A stretch of DNA of 63,655 nucleotides, taken from positions 1 through 63,655 of the forward strand of contig JAJRVQ010000091.1 in assembly GCA_024277255.1 (NCBI GenBank). The letters are read 5' to 3'. The notes below the pieces were generated by a model. That model saw only the letters and a list, made by a program, of their open reading frames with translations. It searched no databases and was not told the DNA's origin. Below are positions 17,585-28,693 of the stretch, one piece after another (the first letter of the stretch is position 1; each line of letters starts with the position of its first letter). The DNA is from Acidobacteriota bacterium. GTDB taxonomy: Bacteria; Acidobacteriota; Thermoanaerobaculia; Multivoradales; SZUA-115. Position numbers and translations under genes: made by a program.

Positions 17585-19879
17585 CTAGGCTCCGCCACCT
17601 AGAACGGCCGCCGGCTCCTCGTCCGGCGGTGCGTCTTTCTCGGCGTCTTGGGCGTCGACCACGGCGATGGTGGCCAGCCGGACGACATCTTCGGCATCGC
17701 AACCATGCTGCAGCACATGGACCGGCTTGCGGGTGCCGGTGAGGATCGGGCCCACGGACTCGCTGCCGCTCAGCCGCTGCACCAGCTGGTAGGCGACGTT
17801 GGCGGAGCCGAGGTCCGGGAAGATGAGTACGTTGGCCTCACCTTTGAGATCGCTGAACGGAAAGATCTTGGCCATCAGTTCAGGGTTCATCGCCGTCTCG
17901 GCCTGCATCTCACCGTCGATCTTGAGGTCCGGCCGGCGCGCTTTGACGATTTCGGTGGCCCGCCGAACCTTGTCGGTCAGGGGGTGCCGGGCACTGCCGA
18001 AGTTGGCGAAGGAGAGCATCGCGATGCGCGGCTCGACATGGAAACGCAGGGCTTCGTCGGCAGACGAGATGGCGATCTCGGCCAGCTCCTCCGCAGTCGG
18101 ATCGATGTTGACCGTCGGGTCGGCGAAGAAGTAGATGCGGTTGTTGGCGAAGACCAGGTACAACCAGTGGGCGCGCGCCCCCTCGGCGCCGATCGCCTTC
18201 AGCACGGGGCGTAGGGCGTCGGGGAAATGCTGGTCGATACCGCCGATCAGCGCGTCGGCGTCGCCGCAGCGCACCATCATCGAGCCGAACCACATCGGCT
18301 GGTCCATGAGGTTGCCGGCGTCTGCCGCCGTCATCCCCTTGCGCCGTCGTAACTCGAACAGCTTGTCGATGTAGTTTGCCCGTTCGCTCGCCGTGCGTGG
18401 ATCGACCACTTGCACGTCGCCGATACGTAGGTCGAGGTCCTCGATGAGGCGTGCGATCTTGTCTTGGTTTCCGAGCAAGATCGGTCGCGCGATGCCTTCG
18501 TCGACAAGTATCTGCGCGGCACGCAGAATCTTGTCGTTCTCTCCTTCGGCGAGTACCACCCGCTTCGGCTCCGTCTTGGCCTGGTTGATCATCATCCGCA
18601 TCACTTCGCTCGACTTGCCGAAGCGGCGTTCGAGTTCTTCGCGGTACTCGTCGAGGTCGAGCGTGCGGCGGGCGACGCCGCTGGCCATCGCCGCGCCGGC
18701 GACGGCGGTGGCGACGTCGAGCAGAACTCGGCGATCGAACGGTTTGGGGATCAGATAGTCACGACCGAAGTGGAGACGACTCAAGCCGTAGGCCTTGAGC
18801 ACGGCGTCGGGCACGTCCTCGCGCGCCAGATCGGCGAGGGCGCGGGTGGCGGCGAGCTTCATCTCCTCGTTGATCGTCGTCGCTCGTGCGTCGAGCGCGC
18901 CGCGGAAGATGAAGGGGAAGCCGAGTACGTTGTTGACCTGGTTGGGATAGTCGGAGCGGCCGGTGGCGATAATCACGTCGTCGCGCGCCGCCTTCGCCTC
19001 TTCGTAAGAGATCTCGGGGGTCGGGTTGGCCATGGCGAAGAGGATGGGTTGCGGCGCCATCGAGCGCACCATCTCGCGATCGAGGATGTTGGGGCCTGAG
19101 AGGCCGACGAAGAGGTCCGCGCCGACCAGCGCATCGGCAAGGGTCCTGCGATCGGTGTCGCGGGCCAGCTTGTCCTTGAACGGGTTCATCTGGCCGAGTC
19201 GCTCGGTGGTCAGCACACCGCGGCTGTCGCACATCAGCAGGTTCTCCGGCCGCACGCCCAGGGAGATGTAGTAGTTGGCGCAGGCGATGCCGGCGGCACC
19301 GGCACCGCTGAAGACGACGCGGATGTCGCCGATCCGTTTGCCGGCGAGTTCGACCGCGTTGAGCAGGGCGGCGCCAGAGATGATCGCCGTGCCGTGCTGA
19401 TCGTCATGAAACACCGGGATATCGAGCCTCCGACTCAGCTCGGTCTCGATCTGAAAACACTCCGGCGCCTTGATGTCCTCGAGATTGATGCCGCCGAAAG
19501 TCGGTGCCAGCAGCTCCACGGTGCGGATGATCTCCTCGGGGTCGAGGCTGTCGATCTCGATGTCGAAGACGTCGACGTCGGCGAAGCGCTTGAACAGGAC
19601 GCCCTTGCCCTCCATGACCGGCTTGCTGGCGAGAGCGCCGATGTTGCCAAGCCCGAGGACGGCCGTCCCGTTACTGATCACGGCGACGAGGTTGCCTCGA
19701 CTGGTGTAGTGGTAGGCGGCGCTCGGGTCGCTCTGGATCTCGAGGCACGGTACGGCGACCCCGGGGGTGTAGGCGAGCGATAGATCCCTCTGCGTCACAC
19801 AGGGTTTGGTGGGCACCACCTCGATCTTTCCGGGGCGGCCTCTACGGTGATAGTCGAGTGCTTCCGTCTTTCTGATCAT
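17585..19879 (-). CDS. maeB: NADP-type malic enzyme fused to phosphotransacetylase-like domain
   Basis: A 764-residue protein. The ATG at 19879 has AGAGGAT upstream and begins [21 protein letters not shown], the normal MaeB start; a longer reading upstream is not needed. Residues ~1-430 are the malic enzyme: [18 protein letters not shown] (metal and malate site), and the nucleotide fold VFSGAGAAG. Residues ~430-764 form the phosphotransacetylase-like regulatory domain typical of MaeB (ending in a [17 protein letters not shown] segment). It decarboxylates malate to pyruvate with NAD(P)H and is usually tuned by acetyl-CoA. Gene order with an acyl-CoA ligase suggests carboxylate catabolism. Confidence 0.93.
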   Translation of the reverse strand: MIRKTEALDYHRRGRPGKIEVVPTKPCVTQRDLSLAYTPGVAVPCLEIQSDPSAAYHYTSRGNLVAVISNGTAVLGLGNIGALASKPVMEGKGVLFKRFADVDVFDIEIDSLDPEEIIRTVELLAPTFGGINLEDIKAPECFQIETELSRRLDIPVFHDDQHGTAIISGAALLNAVELAGKRIGDIRVVFSGAGAAGIACANYYISLGVRPENLLMCDSRGVLTTERLGQMNPFKDKLARDTDRRTLADALVGADLFVGLSGPNILDREMVRSMAPQPILFAMANPTPEISYEEAKAARDDVIIATGRSDYPNQVNNVLGFPFIFRGALDARATTINEEMKLAATRALADLAREDVPDAVLKAYGLSRLHFGRDYLIPKPFDRRVLLDVATAVAGAAMASGVARRTLDLDEYREELERRFGKSSEVMRMMINQAKTEPKRVVLAEGENDKILRAAQILVDEGIARPILLGNQDKIARLIEDLDLRIGDVQVVDPRTASERANYIDKLFELRRRKGMTAADAGNLMDQPMWFGSMMVRCGDADALIGGIDQHFPDALRPVLKAIGAEGARAHWLYLVFANNRIYFFADPTVNIDPTAEELAEIAISSADEALRFHVEPRIAMLSFANFGSARHPLTDKVRRATEIVKARRPDLKIDGEMQAETAMNPELMAKIFPFSDLKGEANVLIFPDLGSANVAYQLVQRLSGSESVGPILTGTRKPVHVLQHGCDAEDVVRLATIAVVDAQDAEKDAPPDEEPAAVLGGGA

Positions 19880-20209
19880 GTTCGTATCCTCTGCTTCCTC
19901 AAGTGGTGGCTGCTGAGAAGCGAAGCCTGAAGGGAAATCCTGGAACGAGAAGCGCCTCGCGACGCAATCGTTAGCCACCCATTGGAAGAGGTAAAGCTCG
20001 GTAACTCCTGCTCCTGAAGGCAACCGAGAAGCCAGCTTCTCGGCGCCGCAACGGTTGGCCGTCGCCGCATAGAAACTAGCAAGAAGATGGCGCGGGGGAA
20101 CGCTCTCGACGGGTGGGAAGAGTAGCTACTCCAACGGGTATTACCGCGCTCGATGTGGTCTGGAAGCATGGCTGGTGGAAGGCGTCAGTAGAACTCGGAG
20201 TCGCATCCC
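19880..20209. other. Divergent intergenic region maeB / porin, 330 bases
   Basis: No gene is supported here. It must contain the promoters for the leftward maeB unit and the rightward porin. The only strong structure is a perfect inverted repeat at 20024-20043 (CCGAGAAGC, two bases, GCTTCTCGG), a candidate operator or short hairpin. I see no convincing -35/-10 pairs. Confidence 0.5.
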
Positions 20210-21409
20210 ATGAATGGTCTATCGCTTCGGATTTCCCTCGCCATTTTCCTGCTCGCCGTGCCTGGCCTGGCGAGCGAAACCGACGGAGAGGCCCACCTTC
20301 GATCGAGCCTGGATCTAAAGATCTACGGTTACTTCAAGCTGGACGCCGCTTACGACAGCGCGCGCACGGCGGTGGGCGACTTCGTCAAGTGGGTCGAACT
20401 GGTACCCGAGAATCCGCATGACGCGGCCTTCAGCATGACCGCCAACCAAAGCCGTTTCGGGGTCGAGTTCGCTCCGCGGCCGGCGACGGAGGCCGGCAGC
20501 GAGCCGCGGCTCAAGACGCGCGGCAGGATCGAAGTCGACTTCTATGGCGGCGGTGCGGCGAACAAGTCGCGGCTGATGCTGCGCCACGCTTACATCGAGG
20601 CGGTGTGGCCCCAGCGGGGGCTGGAACTGATCGCCGGCCAGACCACCGACGTGATTTCGCCGCTCAACCCGAAGACGCTGAACTACTCGGTGGCCTGGTG
20701 GGCGGGAAACATCGGCTACCGGCGGCCGCAGGTCCGGCTGACCTGCAGGTCAGACTTCGGTGAGGGGCACCAGCTGGCCCTGGCGGTGGCGCTGGCGCGC
20801 ACCATCGGGGCGACCGACAGCGAGTTCACCTCGAACGACGCCGGCAGCGATTCCGCTCTGCCGACGTTGCAAGCGCGCCTCGGCCTGTCGTTGGCCAACG
20901 GCGCCGCGATCGGCATTTCCGGCCACATCGGGCAAGAGGAGTTCGACACGGCGCCGGACGGGCGGTCCGAGACCTTCGACAGCTGGTCACTCAACCTCGA
21001 CTACAAGCAGCGACTGGCCTCGCATGTCGTTGTCCAGGCGGAGGCCTTCACCGGGGAGAATCTACAGGCCTACCTGGGAGGCATCGGCCAGGGGGTCAAC
21101 CTGGCCAGGCGGCAAGAGATCGCCTCTTCCGGCGGGTGGTTCAGCCTCGATTTCGGTCCTTACGAGCGCGTCGAAGGGGGGAGTGCCGGTTGGGAGTATC
21201 ACCTCGGCGCCACCATCGACGACGTCGATGACCTGGACGTGGCCAGCGGCGCCCGCAGCCGCAACACCTCGTTGTTCGCCAGCGGCCTGTACAGCTTTGA
21301 CCGCCATCTGCAGATGAGCCTCGAACTCTCCTGGTGGAGCACGGCCTACAAAGACCAGCAAGAACCCTCCACCTTGCGTAGCCAATTCTCGGTTCTTTAC
21401 CGTTTCTAA
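20210..21409 (+). CDS. DcaP-like outer-membrane porin
   Basis: A 399-residue protein with a signal peptide (MNGLSLRISLAIFLLAVPGLAS). The mature part opens KIYGYFKLDAAYDS and continues with alternating strands, ending in VLYRF with the C-terminal Phe typical of barrel proteins. Mid-protein segments (RIEVDFYGGGA, LRHAYIEA, LIAGQTTDVISPL) match the DcaP-like porin pattern. Such porins carry small anionic solutes across the outer membrane. GGAG lies nine bases before the ATG. It precedes acetyl-CoA synthetase, which fits carboxylate uptake. Confidence 0.83.
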   Translation: MNGLSLRISLAIFLLAVPGLASETDGEAHLRSSLDLKIYGYFKLDAAYDSARTAVGDFVKWVELVPENPHDAAFSMTANQSRFGVEFAPRPATEAGSEPRLKTRGRIEVDFYGGGAANKSRLMLRHAYIEAVWPQRGLELIAGQTTDVISPLNPKTLNYSVAWWAGNIGYRRPQVRLTCRSDFGEGHQLALAVALARTIGATDSEFTSNDAGSDSALPTLQARLGLSLANGAAIGISGHIGQEEFDTAPDGRSETFDSWSLNLDYKQRLASHVVVQAEAFTGENLQAYLGGIGQGVNLARRQEIASSGGWFSLDFGPYERVEGGSAGWEYHLGATIDDVDDLDVASGARSRNTSLFASGLYSFDRHLQMSLELSWWSTAYKDQQEPSTLRSQFSVLYRF

Positions 21410-21465
21410 CCGTTCCAGTTCTGATTGTTCCAGCTCGCGCAGCCGTCCCAGACAAGGAGTCAGTC

Positions 21466-23451
<1,986 letters not shown>

Positions 23452-23491
23452 CAGTCGCAGTAGCTCAGAAGCGCTGAGAGCGCAGCTGAGG

Positions 23492-25744
23492 TCACGGGTT
23501 GCCGAGCGCGGCCCGTGATCTCAGTCGCCAGGCGGCGTAGCGGTCGAGTAGGCGCACGGCGCGATCGATCGAACGCAAGACCGGCACGCCCGCGGCGGTG
23601 AGCTGGCGGGCCATCTCGTCGTACGGCGGGCCGCCATCGACGGCGGCCACCCAGCTCTTGGTGCTCTCGCGCCACAGAGCGGCGAGACGGCGGACCACCG
23701 AGTCCGCCGCGGTGACATCCTCCCGGTGGTGATCGCCCGCCGGGAGTGTTTGCAGCGCACCGGTCAAGGGAACGCAGCCGACTACACCCAAGTCGACGCC
23801 GCCGTCCTCGAGGACGAGCCGAGCGGCCTCGGCGAAGGCCGCATCGCCGACGATGGGCGTCACGTCGAGGGGGTTGCCGGCCTCGACGATGCCGGTCAAT
23901 CGATGTTCGGCGAGCAGCGCCTCCAGCTTGCCGATCGTCGCCGCTTCGAATTCGGCCAGCTGCAAGCCGCCGAGGTTGTCGGCGACGGCGACGCATTCGA
24001 AACCGGCGTTGGAGATCGCTCCCAGCCGCGAGCCGTCGAGGCGGCGGGAGTCGAGGGCGCAGGCCAGGCGGGTGAGCTCCTCGAACTCCTCGTGGGTCTC
24101 GGCCACCAGCACCCCGGCGGCCTCGGCGAGTTCGCGGCTGACCGCGTAGTCGCCGGCGATCGAGGCGGTATGCGAGGTGGCCGCCCGTCCGCCCGCCGCG
24201 CTACGGCCGGCCCGGTAGAGGATGACCGCTCGCCCGGAGGTGGTGATCTTGGCGGCCGCCTCGATCCAGCGCCGGCCGTCGAGCGGTTGGAAGCCCTCGG
24301 CGTAGCAGGCAAAGACGCGCAGCTCCTCGTCCGCGGCCAGATGAACGAGGTAGTCGGCGAGAGTGAGGTCGAGCTGATTGCCCAGCGAGATGACGTAGCG
24401 CGGGTTGAGTTCGGCCAGCCGGCTGGCTCGGGCGACCGCCAGCGCCCCGCTCTGCGAGATCAGCGCCAGGGGGGTGACCGGGCCGGTGGGATAGGAGAGC
24501 TTGTGGCGCGGGATGAACATCGTGTCGTAGCGGCCGGGAAGCGAGCGCACGCCGAGGCAGTTGCCACCGTTGATCACCGGTCCGCGCCACGGGCTACGAC
24601 GGGCACGGCGGATCGCCGTGGCCAAGGCCTCGGCGTCGGCTCGCGAAGCGGGTGTCTCGCCGAGACCGCCGGCGATCAAGATCAGGCTCTCGGCGCTGCG
24701 CTGTTGCATCACCTGGTTCACCGTGGCCGGTAGATCGGCGGCGGCGATGCAAAAGACCGCGAGATCCACCGGCGCCGGCAGCGAGGCCAGATCGGGAACG
24801 CAGCGGCAACCCTCGAAGTTCTCCATGCCCGCTTTGACGATGAAGATCCGCCGGTGGTCGAAGCCGGGCGCGATCACTTTGTCGAGCACGATGTGGCCCG
24901 GATTCATCCGCCTGGAGACACCCATGATGGCGATCGACGCGGGCTTGAGCAGCCGGTCCAGCTTGGCCAGCGGACGGGGTGGCGCCGGGGGCTGCGGGGA
25001 TTTTCCCAGCCGGAGGAGGGCATCGAGGGCGACCGCTTCGCCGCCGGCGAAGACCAGCGGATTGATCTCCAGTTCGGCGATCTCGCCGGGCACCCAGCGC
25101 TCGGCGAAGCGGAACAGCCGCCGTACCAGATCGACCAGCTTCTCGGTCTCGACGAGCGGCCCGCGGCCGCGATGTCCGCGGGTGAGGCGGCGCAGAAAGC
25201 TCTTGCCGGCGAGAGCCCCTTCGAGCCGTCCGTCGCGGTCGAGGACCGGCGACAGGATGGCGGCGGCGCGGCCGTGGTCAAGGTGGCGGGCGAGGTACTC
25301 GGCCTGGGTGCCGCCCGGCCCGAGGGTGACCACCGGGCCGAAGTCGTCGGTCCAGCGCAACCCGATCAGCAACTCCTCTCCCAACTCGCTGCCGTGTTCG
25401 ACGAACTCACTGACCAGGAAGCCGGCCGGTTCATGGCCCGGCAGCCGTCGCACCATTCCTGCCGCCGCCTGCTCGATCGCGCCGCGCTGCTTGGCGACGA
25501 CGGCGACGCCGCCGATCTCCGTCTTGTGGGCCAGCCCCGCGGCGAGAACCTTGACCACCACTCGATCGCCGTCGAACCCGTCGAGGTCGAGCGTCGCGCT
25601 CTCTGCTGGGTGGGCGATGACGTAGTGGGCCGGGACGGCGATCCCCAAGGCCTCGACGAAGGCCAGGCTCTCGCTCTCGAGGAGGAGGTCGGTGCGGCGC
25701 CGGCGGGCGGCGGTGAGGATCGATCTCAGGCCGGCGTCGGGCAC
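23492..25744 (-). CDS. ADP-forming acyl-CoA synthetase, fused subunits in beta-alpha order
   Basis: A 750-residue fusion. Residues ~15-250 are an ATP-grasp (beta) domain (VVVKVLAAGLAHKTEIGGVAV, EELLIGLRWTDDFGPVVTLGPGGT, AELEINPL). Residues ~265-740 are the CoA-binding and succinyl-CoA-ligase (alpha) part (SIAIMGVSRRMNPGHIVL, ALISQSGAL, SLGNQLDLT, and SHTASIAGDY with the phospho-His candidate). The reaction is acyl-CoA, ADP and phosphate to acid, CoA and ATP. It overlaps iorB by 19 bases, so it likely harvests ATP from the aryl-acyl-CoA made by IorAB. Most bacterial fusions have the alpha part first. Confidence 0.88.
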   Translation of the reverse strand: MPDAGLRSILTAARRRRTDLLLESESLAFVEALGIAVPAHYVIAHPAESATLDLDGFDGDRVVVKVLAAGLAHKTEIGGVAVVAKQRGAIEQAAAGMVRRLPGHEPAGFLVSEFVEHGSELGEELLIGLRWTDDFGPVVTLGPGGTQAEYLARHLDHGRAAAILSPVLDRDGRLEGALAGKSFLRRLTRGHRGRGPLVETEKLVDLVRRLFRFAERWVPGEIAELEINPLVFAGGEAVALDALLRLGKSPQPPAPPRPLAKLDRLLKPASIAIMGVSRRMNPGHIVLDKVIAPGFDHRRIFIVKAGMENFEGCRCVPDLASLPAPVDLAVFCIAAADLPATVNQVMQQRSAESLILIAGGLGETPASRADAEALATAIRRARRSPWRGPVINGGNCLGVRSLPGRYDTMFIPRHKLSYPTGPVTPLALISQSGALAVARASRLAELNPRYVISLGNQLDLTLADYLVHLAADEELRVFACYAEGFQPLDGRRWIEAAAKITTSGRAVILYRAGRSAAGGRAATSHTASIAGDYAVSRELAEAAGVLVAETHEEFEELTRLACALDSRRLDGSRLGAISNAGFECVAVADNLGGLQLAEFEAATIGKLEALLAEHRLTGIVEAGNPLDVTPIVGDAAFAEAARLVLEDGGVDLGVVGCVPLTGALQTLPAGDHHREDVTAADSVVRRLAALWRESTKSWVAAVDGGPPYDEMARQLTAAGVPVLRSIDRAVRLLDRYAAWRLRSRAALGNP

Positions 25745-26310
25745 GCACTCTCCCGTCCGGCGCGGAAGGCACGCAAGTTCAGCTCGACGATGTCGCTTCC
25801 CTTGGCGGCGAACCGTTCGCGGATGTAGTCCTCGATGCTTTTCGGATCGAGAGGAAGGAAATCGGAAAGCGCACCGACGATCACGATGTTGGCCGCTCTC
25901 ACCCCTCCAGCCTCGCGGGCCAGTCGCAGACCATCGACGACGACGGCGTGCGGCAGGGCATCGATCCGCCGCCGCAGTTCCTCGGGCGGCGGATAGTCCG
26001 CCATGTTGGTGAAGGGTTCACTGGCGGTGACCAGCGTGCCCTCGGGGGAGAGCAGGTCGAGGTAGCGCAGCCCCTCGAGCGGCTCGGTGGCGACGATGAA
26101 GTCGGCCGTGCCGGCGGGGATCAACGCCCCGTGGATCGGTGCGTCGGCGATGCGCAGGCTGGCCATCACCGAGCCTCCGCGTTGCGCCATGCCGTGGACC
26201 TCGGAGAGCTTCACCGTGTAGCCCTCGCGCTGCGCGGCGGCGGCGATGACGACGCCGAGGGAGACGACACCCTGGCCGCCGACCCCGGCCAATACGAGAT
26301 CTTGTTTCAC
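25726..26310 (-). CDS. iorB: Indolepyruvate:ferredoxin oxidoreductase beta subunit
   Basis: A 194-residue protein starting at GTG (26310), which overlaps the iorA stop in GTGA. The start VKQDLVLAGVGGQGVVSLGVVI has the GxGGQG motif of the gamma-type domain of 2-oxoacid oxidoreductases. EVHGMAQRGGSV follows at residues ~45-56 as in IorB. With IorA it oxidatively decarboxylates aryl pyruvates to aryl-acetyl-CoA. A longer upstream reading in this frame is Arg-rich shadow of iorA and is rejected. Confidence 0.92.
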   Translation of the reverse strand: MKQDLVLAGVGGQGVVSLGVVIAAAAQREGYTVKLSEVHGMAQRGGSVMASLRIADAPIHGALIPAGTADFIVATEPLEGLRYLDLLSPEGTLVTASEPFTNMADYPPPEELRRRIDALPHAVVVDGLRLAREAGGVRAANIVIVGALSDFLPLDPKSIEDYIRERFAAKGSDIVELNLRAFRAGRESACPTPA

Positions 26311-27965
26311 CCTTCGATCCTCTTTTCTCTGCGCCGCCTTCGTTCTTGCGAGGTGCGCATGCGGGCGTGCTCGATGCACTCGCGCACGGCGATCACCACC
26401 GAGAGGCCGTGATGCTCCATCTCGGCGCGCAGCGCCGCGGCGAGTTCCTCGACCTTCCGCGGGTGGGCCTGGAGCACATGACAGTGCTCGGGCGCGACGC
26501 CGAGCCCCAGGATGAGGGGCTCGATCTGGGAGGAGGGCAGCACCGTCTCCTGGCCGCCGGTCATGCCCACGGTGCCGTTGTCGAGGATGAGCAAGGTCAT
26601 GTCGGTGTCGGCGGCGACGGCGTCCATCAGCCCGGTGACCCCCGAGTGCAGGAAGGTGCTGTCGCCGATCACCGAGACCACCGGATGGAGGCCGGCGTCG
26701 GCGGCGCCCTTGGCCATGCCGATGGCGGCACCCATGCAGACGCAGGACTCGATCGCCTGGTAGGGCGGCAAGGCACCCAGGGTGTAGCAGCCGATGTCGG
26801 CGTTGACGATCGAACATTCGTAGCCGGTGAGGGCCAGCTTGAGGGCATCGAAGGAGTCCTTGTGCGGACAACCCTTGCACAGCTGCGGCGGTCGCGGCGG
26901 CACGGGGTCGGCGGCCATCGCCAGCCGCGGCCGAGGCGGCAGCCCCAGCGCCTGGCGCACGTGGTCGGGAGAGAGTTCACCGTCGAGCGGCAGCAGCCCC
27001 GACTCCTTGCCGCGGATCTCGGTGGCAATCGGCAAGATGCCGCGCAGCCGGCGTTCGAGCAGGGGATAGCCCTCTTCGAGGACGAGCAGAGTATTGACGG
27101 TGGCCGCCAGCGCCCGGATCTTGGCCAGCGGCAAGGGGTAGGCGCCGATGTGAAGATGGGGCAGCGGGGCGGGCAGGTCGGGCAGGTTCTGCCGGTAGTA
27201 GCCGCGTGCCACACCGGTGGTGATCACGCCGACGCTGCCCGGGCTGGCCGACTCCAGCCGGTTGAACGGGCAGGACTCGCTGTAGCTCTCCAGCTCCGGC
27301 TGCACATCGAGCAGCTTTCGCCACAGCTTGCGCGCGGTGGCCGGCAGCAGGATCCACGAGTCCGGATCCGGGGTCTTGTCGAGTGGATTCTGCGCCCGCG
27401 GCGGTCGGGTCTCGACCCGGGCTCGGCTGTGAGCCAGCCGGGTGACCAGCCGGATGACGACGGGAATCTCGAAACGCTCCGAAAGGTCGAACGCCTCGCG
27501 GGCCATGTCGTAGGCTTCCTGTTGATTGGCCGGTTCGAGGCAGATGACGCGCGCGAAGTCGGCGTAGACGCGGCTGTCCTGTTCGTTTTGCGAACTGTGC
27601 ATGCCGGGGTCGTCGGCGACCAGCAGAACCAGGCCGCCGTGAATCGACACGATCGCCGAGTTGATGAACGGATCGGCGGCGACGTTGAGCCCGACGTGCT
27701 TCATCACCACCAGCACTCGCCGCCCCACCATCGACACCCCGAGGGCCTGCTCATAGGCCGTTTTCTCGTTGGCGCACCAGGCGGCCTTGGGACCGTCCTC
27801 GGTCTTGGCGTGGGCGAGGAGATACTCGAAAGACTCGGTGGCCGGGGTGCCCGGATAGGCGTAGGCGGCGGAGAGTCCGGCGTCGATCGCGCCCTGGGCG
27901 ACCGCCTCGTCGCCCATCAGCAGCAGTTCGGTTCGGTGTTCCAGGGTGTTGGCTGGTTGCGGCAT
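26307..27965 (-). CDS. iorA: Indolepyruvate:ferredoxin oxidoreductase alpha subunit lacking the ferredoxin domain
   Basis: A 552-residue protein. The N-terminal pyrimidine-binding domain opens with LLMGDEAVAQGAIDAGL and has YPGTPATE. The TPP-binding part has LCKGCPHKDSF near residue 365, ADIGCYTLG, and GDSTFLHSGVTGL followed by ILDNGTVGMTGGQE. Known IorA proteins run to about 600-650 residues and end in a domain with two [4Fe-4S] motifs. This one stops after IAVRECIEHARM and an Arg-rich tail, with no such motif. The electron exit must therefore use another protein or a different route. It is followed by iorB with a four-base overlap. Confidence 0.9.
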   Translation of the reverse strand: MPQPANTLEHRTELLLMGDEAVAQGAIDAGLSAAYAYPGTPATESFEYLLAHAKTEDGPKAAWCANEKTAYEQALGVSMVGRRVLVVMKHVGLNVAADPFINSAIVSIHGGLVLLVADDPGMHSSQNEQDSRVYADFARVICLEPANQQEAYDMAREAFDLSERFEIPVVIRLVTRLAHSRARVETRPPRAQNPLDKTPDPDSWILLPATARKLWRKLLDVQPELESYSESCPFNRLESASPGSVGVITTGVARGYYRQNLPDLPAPLPHLHIGAYPLPLAKIRALAATVNTLLVLEEGYPLLERRLRGILPIATEIRGKESGLLPLDGELSPDHVRQALGLPPRPRLAMAADPVPPRPPQLCKGCPHKDSFDALKLALTGYECSIVNADIGCYTLGALPPYQAIESCVCMGAAIGMAKGAADAGLHPVVSVIGDSTFLHSGVTGLMDAVAADTDMTLLILDNGTVGMTGGQETVLPSSQIEPLILGLGVAPEHCHVLQAHPRKVEELAAALRAEMEHHGLSVVIAVRECIEHARMRTSQERRRRREKRIEG

Positions 27966-28004
27966 GGTTTTTCCCTCAAGTCGACTGCGGCCGGTTGTGC
28001 GGTT

Positions 28005-28460
28005 TCAATCGATGAGGCTGTAGGGGTCGGTCAGCTCCTCGACGCGCTGCTGCGCGTAGCTCTTGGCGATCAGGCTCTCGAGTTCCTCAAGCGCGAAGCG
28101 CAGGAAGTTGCGCGACGAGAGCATGGCCACCGGTGAGCCGTCGGCGTCGACGACCGGCACATGGCGGAAACCGTGCTGTTTGATCAGGTTGGCGCACTCG
28201 GTGATGGTCGAGTCCTCGGATACCGTCTTGATATCGGTGGTACAGACCTCCTCGACCGTCGTGGTTTCGGGGTCCAGCCGCTTGGCGAGCACGCGGCAGA
28301 TGATGTCGCGCTCCGAGAGGATGCCGACGAGCTTCTTGCCGTCGACGACCACCAGGGCGCCGACGCGATGGGCGGCCATTCGATCGGCGGCACTGTGGAT
28401 CGATTCACCGGGGTGCGCAGTAAATAGCGTGCGAGATTCGAGCCATTGAATCCAGGACAT
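28005..28460 (-). CDS. Two-repeat CBS domain protein
   Basis: A 151-residue protein. ATG 28460 is chosen because GAGGAAGAGG lies just before it; a longer frame upstream lacks such support. The two CBS repeats read SIHSAADRMAAHRVGALVVVDGKKLVGILSERDI and STITECANLIKQHGFRHVPVVDADGSPVAMLSSRNFLRF. Such proteins bind AMP, ADP, ATP or SAM and act as energy sensors. It leads the iorAB/acyl-CoA synthetase unit 39 bases upstream of iorA, so control of that ATP-yielding pathway is plausible. Confidence 0.85.
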   Translation of the reverse strand: MSWIQWLESRTLFTAHPGESIHSAADRMAAHRVGALVVVDGKKLVGILSERDIICRVLAKRLDPETTTVEEVCTTDIKTVSEDSTITECANLIKQHGFRHVPVVDADGSPVAMLSSRNFLRFALEELESLIAKSYAQQRVEELTDPYSLID

Positions 28461-28602
28461 CGCCTCTTCCTCTCTGGTTGAACGCCCGCTTGCCGCCGGC
28501 GCTGTGCTCAGGCTAGCGGTTCCGGCACCCGGTTTCGCCACGTTGGGGGGTGGGAGGCCGGGGCCATCCTAAGGGCTGGGTTGAATCTGCGTGTGGGGGT
28601 GG

Positions 28603-28630
28603 TGGCAAGAGCTTTTCAAGACCCTACAAT
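28603..28630 (+). promoter_or_regulatory. Candidate promoter for the hox operon
   Basis: TACAAT at 28625-28630 is a good -10 box; TGGCAA at 28603-28608 is a weak -35 at 16-base spacing. The same segment, TGGCAAGAGCTTTTCA, also resembles a sigma54 site (TGGCACG...TTGCA) with GG kept but T instead of G at the -12 position. It lies 64-91 bases before hoxF in the divergent gap with the CBS gene. Confidence 0.35.
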
Positions 28631-28693
28631 CACCCGTGAAGAGCTTTCTCCAGGCGAGGCCGCCCGAAGATCAGATCATCGACGAGGGACGCC

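Noticed and set aside
26346..28136. Plus-strand 596-codon frame opposite iorA
   Set aside because: It has no recognisable domain and an Arg/Gly/His-rich composition. The minus strand encodes a complete 2-oxoacid oxidoreductase subunit.
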